A stretch of DNA of 64,000 nt, from positions 1-64,000 of the forward strand of contig JAOAHX010000002.1 of assembly GCA_026415035.1 (NCBI GenBank), written 5' to 3'. The position numbers and the translations under genes were made by a program. Positions 26,605 to 35,376 of this stretch are shown here, in pieces. Position 1 is the stretch's first letter. The number at the start of each line of letters is the position of its first letter. The notes beneath the pieces are model-generated. The model did no database searches and was not told the origin of the DNA. It worked only from the letters and a program-made list of their open reading frames with translations. Source of the DNA: Thermodesulfobacteriota bacterium. Lineage in GTDB: Bacteria > Desulfobacterota > BSN033 > UBA1163.

Positions 26605-27480
26605 TCATCTCGTTTGGAGCGGGAATATCTCTTTTGGGACGGAGGGAAACAACCGGATCAGTTTTTTATGGTAGATCCGTTTCGCACAATAAGGATCCTC
26701 TTCACAATCGCCACAACAGGGTCTAATATCCTTTACCTGCCATTTCCCCCCTACCTTTTGGAGGAGGGCGTCGAGGGGTTCCAAAATCTTTTCTGAAACC
26801 CTCGGATCTGTCTCCACCCATGCCCATCCCTCTTTCACCTTGAGATACCGGACGATGAAATGCATCGATCCGGGGTGGTGGGCCTTTAGGCCCTCCCTCA
26901 AAGCGATAAGGATGGCTCTGCATTCCGGATGTTCCTCCGGAAAGATTTCGACCGGGGCGGAGGGGAATCTCTCCTTAAATTTTTTGTAGATGAACTGGCC
27001 AATATGATGACATTCCCCTAAATCGGGGCAGGGATAGATTCTGGGATCCACCATCCCCTGGATCGTCCATTTTTTCTCTTTTTTTAAAAGGAGGGCAAAT
27101 AGGTCCGCATCGTAATCCTTCCCCCTCGCCTCGACCCATGCCCAATCCTCCTTGATCTTGATGTAATCCACAAGGAAGTTTACGGAGGCCTCTTGGGGAA
27201 TTTTCCCATAAAGGAATAAAGACCCTTCTTTCTTGACCGGATCCCGCTTCAACCCTTCTCTCAAGGCCTCGAGGATCGCTTTTCGCTCGGGGTTTCCGGG
27301 AGGGGGGGCGTAGGATTTTTGGGCCAAGGCGGGATATTCCCAGATCCAAGGCCATAAGAAGAAGAGTATGGAGAGGGTGATCCCCTTTTTTACGTCCCAA
27401 ATCCCCTTCGGGTAGCAAAGGTTACTTACAAGGGCCGATCCACCTTCCCGAGAACTTGGCCTTCGTGATCGATTCCCCAT
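26605..27480 (-). CDS. Secreted protein with two internal repeats, unknown function
   Basis: 291 residues if ATG 27480 is used. This start is doubtful: the hydrophobic signal (ITLSILFFLWPWIWEYPALA) begins only around residue 34, the first part overlaps the upstream DUF3617-like gene by 59 nt, and no ATG, GTG or TTG lies between that stop and the signal. After the signal there are two copies of a roughly 105-residue unit, about 63-181 and 184-287. Matching blocks are NPERKAILEALREGLK with HPECRAILIALREGLK, KIKEDWAWVEA with KVKEGWAWVET, a Cys cluster (CPDLGEC; CCGDCEEDPYC), and a closing APVEIFP or VPKEIFP. The repeated unit is not one I recognise. Cys and HIGQFIYKK-type segments suggest disulfides outside the cytoplasm. 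Confidence 0.7.
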   Translation of the reverse strand: MGNRSRRPSSREGGSALVSNLCYPKGIWDVKKGITLSILFFLWPWIWEYPALAQKSYAPPPGNPERKAILEALREGLKRDPVKKEGSLFLYGKIPQEASVNFLVDYIKIKEDWAWVEARGKDYDADLFALLLKKEKKWTIQGMVDPRIYPCPDLGECHHIGQFIYKKFKERFPSAPVEIFPEEHPECRAILIALREGLKAHHPGSMHFIVRYLKVKEGWAWVETDPRVSEKILEPLDALLQKVGGKWQVKDIRPCCGDCEEDPYCAKRIYHKKLIRLFPSVPKEIFPLQTR

Positions 27481-27697
27481 TCTCTCGGACCTCTTGATCC
27501 CCCTCGAAGGTGTTTCCTCGATAGGTAATCCTCCCAACGACGGTCATCACCCCTTCCCTGTCCCTGCACTCGACCTTCCAATGAAAGGTGTTGCCGGTGA
27601 TCTCCCATAGCCCTTCCTTGAAACTCTGGGCAGTGGTGAGAGGAGGAAGAACGAGAGCCATCAGCACAACGAGGGGTAACCAAAAGATCTTCTTCAC
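27422..27697 (-). CDS. Short DUF3617-like secreted protein with internal deletion
   Basis: 91 residues from GTG 27697; an upstream in-frame GTG at 27766 would add a basic N-terminus. Signal peptide (IFWLPLVVLMALVLPPLTTAQ), then FKEGLWEIT and a tail VECRDREGVMTVVGRITYRG that lines up closely with the 136-residue DUF3617 protein at 26095. Compared with it, about 45 residues between EGLWEIT and the xECxxREG block, including two of the cysteines, are missing, in frame. So this looks like a trimmed paralogue. It precedes the two-repeat protein on the same strand and the two overlap. Confidence 0.72.
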   Translation of the reverse strand: MKKIFWLPLVVLMALVLPPLTTAQSFKEGLWEITGNTFHWKVECRDREGVMTVVGRITYRGNTFEGDQEVRENGESITKAKFSGRWIGPCK

Positions 27698-27766
27698 CGC
27701 CTTCTTCCCTTTTCTTCCTTTGAGTAAGGTCTGTTTCCCTTTTGGCCCCTTTCCCGGGGAGGTCAC

Positions 27767-28061
27767 CCCAAAGGCCCTATATTTTTGGTTATCAAAGAAT
27801 TATCAAAGGGACCAAGGATTGTCAAATGGGACGTTGCGATCCCCTTGCCGAAAAAGGCCGACCCTCTCCTCGGAACATGAACCGATAAACGGATCGAGTA
27901 TTTGAGTTTTCTCCCTTCCTTCGAAAAACGGGGGACCGGGTTTTTTTAATTTTTCGTGGGCCTCCTGAGGGGGGATGTCTAACTTATTGAAAATTTAAAC
28001 AAATTGTAACTTTAAACCTCCTAAAACAGATAAGGGGGTTTCTGTTTGGGCCCAAAACTAT
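27767..28061. other. AT-rich intergenic region upstream of the TetR gene
   Basis: About 300 bp with no open frame worth calling. There are short runs such as TTATCAAAGAATTATCAAAGG (two TTATCAAAG copies 11 bp apart at about 27788) and a T-run preceded by a weak hairpin near 27925-27945. No domain or RNA family recognised. Confidence 0.4.
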
Positions 28062-28130
28062 AAGTTTTTAATAAAAACTTGACAACCCAATCGGGTTAAT
28101 GGTAGAAAACTGAAAAACCGAGACAGGTTT
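28062..28130 (+). promoter_or_regulatory. TetR promoter with two AACC-N6-GGTT operator candidates
   Basis: TTGACA at 28079-28084 and TAGAAA at 28103-28108 (18-nt spacer) form a promoter. AACC-CAATCG-GGTT lies between the two boxes (28084-28097). A second site with the same arms and spacing, AACC-GAGACA-GGTT, lies at 28116-28129, near the expected start of transcription, exactly 32 bp (about three turns) further on. Directly upstream is a perfect AAGTTTTT-AAT-AAAAACTT palindrome (28062-28080). This layout is what autorepression by the downstream TetR protein would need. Confidence 0.6.
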
Positions 28131-28139
28131 CCGTTTTTT

Positions 28140-28736
28140 ATGGAATCGGAGAAGAGGGCCCAGATTTTAAATCTTGCGAAGAAGAGGTTTGAGCGTTTCG
28201 GGTTCAACAAGACGACCGTCGATGAAATTGCCAAGGACGCGGGAATCTCCAAAAGGACCCTTTACCAGGAGTTCGAGAACAAGGCCAAAATCCTCGAAGA
28301 ACTCCTCATGTTCGAGGCCCTTTCGGTGAGGAAGGCCATCCTGAACCAGATCGGCAAGATTTCCAGCCCCGCCGAGAAACTTCAGACCTATATCCGGTTG
28401 TCCAATAAATATCTGGAACAGAACCCTTTCATCGTGAACGTCTTGAACGATGCCTCCGGGTTCTACGCGCCCTTTCTCAAAGATAAACCCCATATCATCG
28501 AAAAGGGGATCGAGGAGATTTTCACCTCCATCTTGAAGGAGGGGATCGAAAAGGGTGCCTTCCGAAGGATGGACGCAAGGGTCGTCGGCCACTTCCTCTT
28601 CCTGCTGTTTAAAGGATTTACCTACGGAAGGCCGAATATCGCCACTCCTGTCGGAACGAACCAGATCAACGAGTTCATCCAATTCATTTTGCAAGGGGTA
28701 GGGGCAAAGCATTCGGAGTCAGGGGGGAGCCCCTAA
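28140..28736 (+). CDS. TetR family transcriptional regulator
   Basis: 198 residues. The N-terminal helix-turn-helix is clear: ILNLAKKRFERFGFNKTTVD near 9-28, then EIAKDAGISKRTLYQEFENK near 29-48. The C-terminal ligand domain is helical, ending in a TetR_C-like helix pair. It stands 82 bp before a beta-oxidation operon on the same strand and has twin palindromes in its own promoter, so an acyl-CoA-responsive repressor of fatty acid breakdown, like FadR of Bacillus or PsrA, is a fair inference. No ribosome site of note precedes the ATG. Confidence 0.92.
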   Translation: MESEKRAQILNLAKKRFERFGFNKTTVDEIAKDAGISKRTLYQEFENKAKILEELLMFEALSVRKAILNQIGKISSPAEKLQTYIRLSNKYLEQNPFIVNVLNDASGFYAPFLKDKPHIIEKGIEEIFTSILKEGIEKGAFRRMDARVVGHFLFLLFKGFTYGRPNIATPVGTNQINEFIQFILQGVGAKHSESGGSP

Positions 28737-28753
28737 GGGGCCTTCTCCTCCAG

Positions 28754-28768
28754 CTTCGGGTCCCGAAG
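28754..28768. repeat. Perfect palindrome between tetR and the fad operon
   Basis: CTTCGGG-T-CCCGAAG: two perfect 7-bp arms around one base, in the 82-bp gap before the hydroxyacyl-CoA dehydrogenase gene. It differs from the AACC-N6-GGTT sites. It may be a binding site or a small hairpin at the end of the tetR message; an A/T stretch (GAATTTTTCG) follows about 20 nt later. Confidence 0.4.
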
Positions 28769-28818
28769 TCCTACGAGATCGCAGGAATTTTTCGACAATT
28801 TAAAAAAGGGGTGGAACG

Positions 28819-31224
28819 ATGAGACAGAGAATCAGAAAGGCGGCGGTTTTGGGAGCAGGGGTGATGGGCAGTGCGATTGCGGCCCATTTGGCCAACGTGG
28901 GGATCCCTTCCTTCCTGCTCGATATCGTCCCATCGGAGCTCAGCGAAGCGGAGAAGAAAAAAGGGCTGACGACCGAAAGCCCCGAATTCAGAAACCGTTT
29001 TTCCATCCAGGGGAAGAAGAACATCCAGGAGATCAAACCCGCCCCTCTTTACCTCAAAGAGGATGCCGAGCTGATTACCGTGGGCAACTTCGAGGACCAT
29101 CTCTCGTGGATCTCGGAGGCCGACTGGGTGATCGAGGCGATCGTCGAAAATCTCAACCTGAAGAGGGAGCTTTTCAGAAAGGCGCTCCCCTTCTTAAAGG
29201 AAAGGACCGTGATCAGCTCCAACACCTCCGGCATCTCCATCCAGAAGATGTGCGAGGGGTTTCCCTCCGATTTCGAGGAGCGGTTCTTGGGGACTCACTT
29301 CTTCAACCCTCCCCGTTACATGAAGCTTCTTGAGATCATCCCTGCCCGATCGACCTCCAAAGCGGTCCTCCAGCAGATGGCCGAGGTGGGGGAGAAGATG
29401 CTGGGCAAGGGCGTGGTTTTCGCAAAGGATACGCCCAATTTCATCGGCAATCGCATCGGCGCCTTTGCCGGTGCCGTGACGATGAGGATCGCGATGGAGG
29501 AAGGCTACCTCATCGAGGAGATCGATCAGGTCACCGGGCCGGCCATCGGGAGGACCAAGCTGGCGACCTACAAACTGGCCGACCTGGTCGGCCTCGATGT
29601 CATGTCCCATGTTTCCAAGAACCTCTATGAGAACCTCTCGGACGAGAAGGAGAAAGAGTTTTTCAAACCCTCCCCTCTCATCGAACAGATGATCAAAAAC
29701 CAGTGGTTGGGTCAGAAGACCAAACAGGGTTTTTATAAGAGGATCAAGGAGAGAGGAAGAGAGGAGACCCTGGTGCTCGATTATGAAAAGATGGAGTACC
29801 GCCCTCAGAAGAAGGTCACTTTCCCATCCGTGGAGGCCTGCAAAAACATCGAGGACGTTCGGGAGCGGCTGAGGACGATGGTCAACAGCCCGGATCGCGG
29901 CGGACAGCTTGCCTGGAAGATCTTGAAGAAGACCTTCCTCTATGCGGCCGAGAAAGCTCCCGAGATCTCGGATGACATCGTCAGCATCGACCGGGCCATG
30001 CGATGGGGATATAACTGGGAACTGGGGCCCTTCGAACAGTGGGATGCCATCGGCTTGAAGCCATCGGTCGAACGAATGGCCAAGGAAGGGGAGGCCATCC
30101 CTCCGCTCGTCGAGAGGCTCCTCGGTAAGGGGTATTCCTCTTTTTACGAGAAGAAGGAGGGCCGTGTCTCTTATTTCGACTTCGGAAGGGGACAATATCA
30201 AATTCTCGAAGAGAAGCCCGAGATCATTCTCCTCTCCAGCCTGAAGGAGCGGCAGAGGACCGTCCTTTCCAACCCAGGGGCAAGCCTCATCGACCTGGGC
30301 GATGGCGTGGCCTGCCTCGAATTCCACTCGAAGATGAATACCATCGGCGCGGACACCATCCAGATGATCCGGGACGCTCTGAAGGAGGTCGAGGAGAAGT
30401 TCGAGGGCCTGGTCATCGGCAATCAGGCCGAAAACTTTTCGGTCGGGGCCAACCTGATGCTCCTCCTCTTTGAGATTCAGGATGAGAACTGGGACGACAT
30501 CGACCTGATGGTCAAGGCCTTCCAGGACGCCCTGATGGCGGTGAAGTATTTTGAAAAGCCCGTGGTGGCAGCCCCCCTCGGGATGACCCTGGCCGGCGGA
30601 TGCGAGATCTGCCTGGCCTGTTGCGCCATTCGGGCGGCTGCGGAGACCTATATGGGTCTCGTCGAGGTGGGGGTGGGGTTGATCCCGGCCGGCGGAGGGA
30701 CGAAGGAGATGCTCCTCAGGTCGATCGAGCACATCCCTCCAGAGGTGGATGCGGATCACCTTCCCTTTGTGAGGCGGGCCTTTGAAACCGTGGCCATGGC
30801 CAAGGTGTCGACGAGCGCCAAGGAGGCCCAGAAACTGGGCTATATGAGGCCCACCGATCGGATCTCCATCAACCGGGATTATTTGATCCACGACGCCAAA
30901 CAGACCGTGCTCCAGTTGGTTAAGGAGAATTACCGCCCCCCGCGGCCAAAGAAGATCAAGGTGATGGGCGAGAGGGGCCTGGCCTTGATGAAGATGGGCC
31001 TCTTCTACATGAGGGAAGGAGGTTATATCAGCGAATACGACGAGCACATTGCCAAGAAGGTAGCCTACATCATGTCGGGAGGCAATCTCCCGGATGGAAC
31101 CGAAGTGACCGAACAGTATCTCCTCGATCTGGAACGGGAGGCCTTTCTGAGCCTCTGCGGCGAGGCCAAGACGCAGGAGCGGATCGAATACATGTTGAAG
31201 ACAGGAAAACCGCTCCGGAATTGA
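28819..31224 (+). CDS. fadN: 3-hydroxyacyl-CoA dehydrogenase / enoyl-CoA hydratase (FadN-like)
   Basis: 801 residues; ATG with GGGGTGG upstream. The N-terminal NAD-binding domain comes first ([19 protein letters not shown] near 9), with the HAD His motif in [19 protein letters not shown] near 155 and the C-terminal HAD domain to about 450. The crotonase domain follows near 490-690 ([20 protein letters not shown], then [20 protein letters not shown]). Dehydrogenase first, hydratase second is the Bacillus FadN order, the reverse of E. coli FadB. It hydrates trans-2-enoyl-CoA and oxidises the 3-hydroxy product. It is followed by thiolase and acyl-CoA dehydrogenase genes, which completes the spiral. 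Confidence 0.95.
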   Translation: MRQRIRKAAVLGAGVMGSAIAAHLANVGIPSFLLDIVPSELSEAEKKKGLTTESPEFRNRFSIQGKKNIQEIKPAPLYLKEDAELITVGNFEDHLSWISEADWVIEAIVENLNLKRELFRKALPFLKERTVISSNTSGISIQKMCEGFPSDFEERFLGTHFFNPPRYMKLLEIIPARSTSKAVLQQMAEVGEKMLGKGVVFAKDTPNFIGNRIGAFAGAVTMRIAMEEGYLIEEIDQVTGPAIGRTKLATYKLADLVGLDVMSHVSKNLYENLSDEKEKEFFKPSPLIEQMIKNQWLGQKTKQGFYKRIKERGREETLVLDYEKMEYRPQKKVTFPSVEACKNIEDVRERLRTMVNSPDRGGQLAWKILKKTFLYAAEKAPEISDDIVSIDRAMRWGYNWELGPFEQWDAIGLKPSVERMAKEGEAIPPLVERLLGKGYSSFYEKKEGRVSYFDFGRGQYQILEEKPEIILLSSLKERQRTVLSNPGASLIDLGDGVACLEFHSKMNTIGADTIQMIRDALKEVEEKFEGLVIGNQAENFSVGANLMLLLFEIQDENWDDIDLMVKAFQDALMAVKYFEKPVVAAPLGMTLAGGCEICLACCAIRAAAETYMGLVEVGVGLIPAGGGTKEMLLRSIEHIPPEVDADHLPFVRRAFETVAMAKVSTSAKEAQKLGYMRPTDRISINRDYLIHDAKQTVLQLVKENYRPPRPKKIKVMGERGLALMKMGLFYMREGGYISEYDEHIAKKVAYIMSGGNLPDGTEVTEQYLLDLEREAFLSLCGEAKTQERIEYMLKTGKPLRN

Positions 31225-31256
31225 ACAGGAAATTCTCTTTTGAAGGGGAGGGTTTT

Positions 31257-32438
31257 ATGAGGGAAGCGGTGGTGGTTTCGGCGGTCAGGACGGCGGTAGG
31301 GAAAGCCCCCAGGGGGACCCTCAAAGATACGCGACCGGACGATGTGGGCGCCCTCGTCATCCGCGAGGCGGTCAATCGCGTCCCTGGGCTGAAATTGGAA
31401 GACGTGGACGATATCGTCATCGGCTGCGCCTTTCCGGAATCGGATCAAGGGCTCAATCTCGCCCGGGTGCTGGCCATGCGGGCTGGGTTTCCCTATACCG
31501 TGCCCGGGCAGACGGTGAACCGGTTCTGCTCCTCTGGCCTTCAGGCCATTGCCACGGCAGCCTACGAGATCATGGTCGGGGCGACCGATGTGATGCTTGC
31601 CGGCGGCGTGGAGTTTATGAGCCAGGTGCCCATCATGGGGTTAACCCCCTCTCCCAATCCCTATCTCGTGGATCATTATCCTCAGGTCTATACCTCGATG
31701 GGACTGACCGCGGAGAACGTGGCGGAGCGGTTCGGCATCACCCGGGAAGAGCAGGATCGTTTTGCCCTCCTGAGCCACCAGAAGGCGGCCAAGGCCATCC
31801 AAGAAGGCAAGTTCAAGGAGGAGATCCTCCCCGTCCCGGCAAAGGTGAAGGAGGTCAAAGAGGACGGCACGGTCATCGTCAAAGAGGTGATCTTCGATAC
31901 GGACGAAGGGGTTCGATTCGATGCCTCCTTGGAGGCCATGGCCGCCTTGAAACCCGTCTTCAAGGCCAAAGGGACGGTGACGGCGGGAAACTCCTCCCAG
32001 ACGAGCGACGGGGCCGCGGCCCTGGTCCTGATGTCGAAGGAGAGGGCAGAGGCCCTTGGCGTCAAACCAATGGCCGTCTTTCGGGCCTTTGCCGTTGCCG
32101 GGGTTCCTCCGGAGGTGATGGGCATCGGTCCGGCCTATGCCATTCCAAAGGTGCTGAAAAAGGCCGGTCTAAAATTGGAGGATATCGGCCTGATCGAGCT
32201 GAACGAGGCCTTTGCCTCACAGGCCTATTATGTGGTGAGGGAGCTGGGTCTCAATCTCGATATCGTCAATGTGAATGGCGGGGCGATCGCCATGGGCCAT
32301 CCCCTCGGATGCACGGGGGCCAAACTCACCACCACCCTCCTCTACGAGATGCGGCGGAGGAAGGTGCGCTACGGTCTGGTCTCCATGTGCATCGGTGGAG
32401 GGATGGGAGCGGCCGGGATCTTCGAGAGAACGGAGTGA
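31257..32438 (+). CDS. fadA: Acetyl-CoA acyltransferase (3-ketoacyl-CoA thiolase)
   Basis: 393 residues; ATG 31257 follows GGGGAGGG, and the conserved [20 protein letters not shown] begins there. Thiolase signature motifs: nucleophile Cys in [12 protein letters not shown] near 90, NEAFASQA near 325, [16 protein letters not shown] near 350 and the second active Cys in [12 protein letters not shown] near 383. It cleaves 3-ketoacyl-CoA with CoA to acetyl-CoA and a shortened acyl-CoA. It lies 32 nt after the FadN-like gene and 57 nt before the acyl-CoA dehydrogenase, on the same strand, as in fadNAE operons. Confidence 0.96.
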   Translation: MREAVVVSAVRTAVGKAPRGTLKDTRPDDVGALVIREAVNRVPGLKLEDVDDIVIGCAFPESDQGLNLARVLAMRAGFPYTVPGQTVNRFCSSGLQAIATAAYEIMVGATDVMLAGGVEFMSQVPIMGLTPSPNPYLVDHYPQVYTSMGLTAENVAERFGITREEQDRFALLSHQKAAKAIQEGKFKEEILPVPAKVKEVKEDGTVIVKEVIFDTDEGVRFDASLEAMAALKPVFKAKGTVTAGNSSQTSDGAAALVLMSKERAEALGVKPMAVFRAFAVAGVPPEVMGIGPAYAIPKVLKKAGLKLEDIGLIELNEAFASQAYYVVRELGLNLDIVNVNGGAIAMGHPLGCTGAKLTTTLLYEMRRRKVRYGLVSMCIGGGMGAAGIFERTE

Positions 32439-32495
32439 GGACAGGGGACCGAGGTTTCGGAATTCGACTTTGGAATTTTTTTGAAGGAGGGACTT

Positions 32496-34274
32496 ATGGA
32501 CGACTTCATAAAGGGAGGGTCATTTTTGCTCGAATCCATTTCTCCTCAGGACGTTTTTACCCCGGAGGAGTTCAGCGAGGAGCAACGGTTGATCGGCAAG
32601 GCGGCCATGGAGTTCGTCACCGGAGAGCTGGAGCCCGTAAAGGAGGAGGTCGAGACCCAAAAGGAGGGATTGCTTCCGGGGCTTCTCAAGAAAGCCGGGG
32701 AGTTGGGATTCCTCTCCGGGGACATTCCAGAAGAGTACGGAGGGCAGGCCCTCGATAAGGTGAGCATCATCCTCCTAATGGAGAAGCTGGCCCAGGGAGG
32801 AGGCTCTTTCATGACCGCCTATGCGGTTCACACGGGGATCGGTTCTCTTCCCATCATCTTCTTCGGAAACAAAGACCAGAAGCGACGTTATCTTCCGAAG
32901 ATCGCCACGGGGGAGATCCTCACCGCCTATGCCCTTACCGAACCGGAGGCAGGCTCCGATGCCCTAAATGCCAAGACCACCGCGGTGCTCAGCCCCGATG
33001 GGAAATATTATATCCTGAACGGACAGAAACAGTTCATCTCCAACGCTGGATTCGCCGATCTCTTCGTCACCTACGCCAAGGTGGACGGGACGAAGTTCAC
33101 CTCCTTCATCGTCGAAAGGAAGTTCGAGGGCGTCTCCCTCGACGAGGAAGAGAACAAGATGGGGATGAAAGGGTCCTCCACCCGGAGCGTCATCTTCACC
33201 GATGCCAAGGTGCCGGTGGAGAATGTGCTGGGAGAGATCGGGAGGGGGCACGTGGTGGCCTTCAACACGCTCAACATCGGCCGGTTCAAGTTAGGCGGAG
33301 GATGTCTGGGGGCCTCCAAGTATGCCCTCCAAGGCGCGGTCACCTATGCCAAGCAGAGGGTCCAGTTCGGCAGGCCGATCGCCGAGTTCGGGATGATCAA
33401 GCATAAGATCGCGGAGATGGCCATCCGGACCTTCACGACGGAGAGCATGGTCTACCGGACCGCAGCCCTGATCGACCGGATCCTTCAGAAGATCGATCAC
33501 AACGCCGAGGATGCCGGCATCCAGATGGCCAACGGGATCGAAGAGTATGCCATCGAGGATTCGATCAACAAGGTCTATTCCTCCGAGATGGCCGACTATA
33601 TCGTGGACGAGGCCCTTCAGATCCACGGCGGATATGGTTATATCCACGATTATGAAATCGAAAGGGGCTACCGGGACAACCGGATCAACCGGATCTGGGA
33701 AGGGACGAACGAGATCAACCGGCTCCTCATCGTCGATATGCTGACCAAACGGGCGATGAAGAACCGGCTCCCCGTGCTGGCCGCGGCCCAGAAAGTGGCA
33801 GGCGAGTTACTCACCCTTCGGCCCAAGATCGATACGGACGACGGAAAACTCACCATGCAGAAGGAGATGGTGGAGATGGCCAAGAAGATCGGCCTGCTCG
33901 TGGCAGGGGCCGCCGTTCAGAAATACATGGCAAAGTTGGCGGAGGAGCAGGAGATCCTGGGGCTGATCAGCGACATCGTCATCGAGGTCTTTGCGATGGA
34001 GAGCGCCTTGCTGAGGGCCCTCAAGACGATGGAGAGGGGGGATGAGGAAAGGGCCAAGATCCAGAAGGCCATGGTCCAGGTCTACGTGAATGACGGGTTC
34101 AACCGGGTCGAAGATTATGCGCGACAGGCCCTTTCTGCCATTGCGGAAGGAGATACGCTCCGGACCCAGCTTTCGGCCCTGAAGAAGCTCACCCGGTTCA
34201 CCCCCGTGAATACCATCGCCTTGAGAAGGGCGATCGCGGATTACACGGTGAAGGTGGGAAGATATCCCTTTTGA
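32496..34274 (+). CDS. fadE: Acyl-CoA dehydrogenase (FadE-like, long form)
   Basis: 592 residues; ATG 32496 preceded by AAGGAGGG (a TTG five codons earlier is in frame). N-terminal, middle and C-terminal acyl-CoA dehydrogenase domains are present: AYALTEPEAGSDALNAKTTA near 145, FISNAGFADLFVTYAKVDG near 177, QFGRPIAEFGMIKHKIAEMA near 290, ALQIHGGYGYIHDYEIER near 373, and the catalytic-base segment RIWEGTNEINR near 405. A further helical 150 residues follow, typical of the VLCAD/Bacillus FadE type. FAD enzyme that makes trans-2-enoyl-CoA and passes electrons to ETF; no etf genes lie in the window. Confidence 0.95.
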   Translation: MDDFIKGGSFLLESISPQDVFTPEEFSEEQRLIGKAAMEFVTGELEPVKEEVETQKEGLLPGLLKKAGELGFLSGDIPEEYGGQALDKVSIILLMEKLAQGGGSFMTAYAVHTGIGSLPIIFFGNKDQKRRYLPKIATGEILTAYALTEPEAGSDALNAKTTAVLSPDGKYYILNGQKQFISNAGFADLFVTYAKVDGTKFTSFIVERKFEGVSLDEEENKMGMKGSSTRSVIFTDAKVPVENVLGEIGRGHVVAFNTLNIGRFKLGGGCLGASKYALQGAVTYAKQRVQFGRPIAEFGMIKHKIAEMAIRTFTTESMVYRTAALIDRILQKIDHNAEDAGIQMANGIEEYAIEDSINKVYSSEMADYIVDEALQIHGGYGYIHDYEIERGYRDNRINRIWEGTNEINRLLIVDMLTKRAMKNRLPVLAAAQKVAGELLTLRPKIDTDDGKLTMQKEMVEMAKKIGLLVAGAAVQKYMAKLAEEQEILGLISDIVIEVFAMESALLRALKTMERGDEERAKIQKAMVQVYVNDGFNRVEDYARQALSAIAEGDTLRTQLSALKKLTRFTPVNTIALRRAIADYTVKVGRYPF

Positions 34275-34313
34275 TGAACCATGGGCCCCGGAGTCGCAGG
34301 CCCGGTTACATTC

Positions 34314-34334
34314 AGGGGGAGGGATGCTCCCCCT
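34314..34334. terminator. GC-rich hairpin between convergent genes
   Basis: AGGGGGAG (34314-34321) and CTCCCCCT (34327-34334) form a perfect 8-bp stem with a 5-nt loop, in the 62-bp space between the acyl-CoA dehydrogenase stop and the convergent small-membrane-protein stop. No T-run follows on the plus strand. A shared transcription end for both units is likely. Confidence 0.55.
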
Positions 34335-34336
34335 CC

Positions 34337-34558
34337 CTAATCTTGACTATATTTCTTCAGGTGTTTGACGAGGACGAGGAGCATCAGAGGAATCAGCGTC
34401 CCTACCAACAGGACGGCCCCGCCCACGATGTAGATACTGGGGCCGATTTCATCCACTGTCCGGATCACCTGCATCACCGCAATAGAGACCATCGCGGTCA
34501 GGATGCACATCAGAATGATGATACTGACAATATTGGCTGCGCTCAATTTGATATTCAT
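34337..34558 (-). CDS. Small two-helix membrane protein
   Basis: 73 residues with a good ribosome site (GAAAGGAGG). Two hydrophobic helices: about 9-32 (NIVSIIILMCILTAMVSIAV) and 42-64 (YIVGGAVLLVGTLIPLMLLV), with a Lys-rich tail (KHLKKYSQD) that should stay in the cytoplasm. No family recognised. It follows another small membrane protein gene on the same strand by 94 nt, and both may belong to one small envelope complex. Confidence 0.65.
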   Translation of the reverse strand: MNIKLSAANIVSIIILMCILTAMVSIAVMQVIRTVDEIGPSIYIVGGAVLLVGTLIPLMLLVLVKHLKKYSQD

Positions 34559-34652
34559 GACCCCCTCCTTTCACTCCAAAACTGGCCTTTCAGAATCCAC
34601 CTGAACCACCTTCGAGGAAGCGGGTCTATTTTTGATGGAAGGCCCTCAGTCC

Positions 34653-34931
34653 TTACTTTTTCACCGCAACGGGCTCAAGCCCCGGGACCGTCACCTCTTC
34701 CTCAGACGCCTTTTTCTTGAAGGCCATGGTGGCGGTCGTTCCGATGAAGCTGAAGAAGAGGATGGCTGCTGGGATCAGCTGCATGAGGACGATCACCGCG
34801 CCGATCGCTACGAAGATCCAGAGGGTTGGCCCCGCCTCTTTCAATTCGATGGTTCTTGCAAAGGCCGGGGTTGTTAGAAGGGTCATCGCCGCTCCGACCA
34901 TCCCTGCTTTTAACATCTCTTTCGCTCTCAT
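34653..34931 (-). CDS. Small exported/membrane protein
   Basis: 92 residues from ATG 34931, which has AAAGGAGG 8 nt upstream (an ATG two codons earlier is too close to it). A signal-like N-terminus (VGAAMTLLTTPAFA) would be cut after AFA, leaving one or two hydrophobic stretches (LWIFVAIGAVIVLMQLIPAA, then ILFFSFIGTTATMAF) and a charged tail (KKKASEEEV). Function unknown. First gene of a probable two-gene unit of small membrane proteins facing away from nifU. Confidence 0.65.
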   Translation of the reverse strand: MRAKEMLKAGMVGAAMTLLTTPAFARTIELKEAGPTLWIFVAIGAVIVLMQLIPAAILFFSFIGTTATMAFKKKASEEEVTVPGLEPVAVKK

Positions 34932-34937
34932 CTTCAT

Positions 34938-35322
34938 CTCCTCCTTTGAATTGGTTTTGTCACTTCGCCCTCAATATAGCATTAAGAATGCCAACGTTAA
35001 TATTTTCGGCTGTTTTAATATAACTTATGGATTTTTAAAGATTATCCAGACAGTCCCCAGGACCTTTAAAAGGGGCTTTCGAAAAATAAATAAAAAAAAT
35101 ATACAGGAAGAGGGCCTGACGATTTCCTAAATTTTTGTAACCATTCGATATAATTATAAAAAATTTGAATAAAAAAATTATGCACCTGAAAATTTTTCTT
35201 ATACACATAGCTCATCCTTAAGGAGTGTCGATTTCTGGGAAGGCATCGGGCATTGGCCGGGGAGGTTCGAGGTCTTTTGGGGATCGGGCCTTAAGCCCTT
35301 CGAAGGAGGGTTTTTGGAAGGG
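34938..35322. other. AT-rich divergent intergenic region
   Basis: About 385 bp between the small membrane protein genes and the nifU promoter. The middle (about 35090-35215) is extremely AT-rich with A and T runs; CCTTTAAAAGG near 35064 is a short palindrome. No small frame with a ribosome site was found. A modest minus-strand promoter lies at 34973-35000. Confidence 0.45.
34973..35000 (-). promoter_or_regulatory. Possible promoter for the two small membrane protein genes
   Basis: Minus strand: TTAACG (35000-34995), 16-nt spacer, TATATT (34978-34973), about 42 nt before the ATG at 34931. Four of six matches in the -35 and five of six in the -10; moderate only. Confidence 0.4.
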
Positions 35323-35352
35323 TTGACGATCTAACGGGATTGAACTTATAAT
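35323..35352 (+). promoter_or_regulatory. Strong promoter of the nifUS operon
   Basis: TTGACG (35323-35328), 18-nt spacer, perfect TATAAT (35347-35352). Transcription would begin near 35359 with a leader of about 18 nt carrying GAGAGGGGG before the ATG at 35377. No IscR-type site was recognised by eye. Confidence 0.7.
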
Positions 35353-35376
35353 GGTTAATCGAGAGGGGGATCTTTT

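Noticed and set aside
27925-27950. Intrinsic terminator (T-run after GGGGGACCGGG)
   Set aside because: The arms do not form a stable GC stem; only A/T ends match.
29194-31047. A 617-codon open frame on the minus strand
   Set aside because: It lies fully antisense to the fadN-like gene, has no ribosome site or domain, and arises from the GC-rich, stop-poor complement of a real coding frame.
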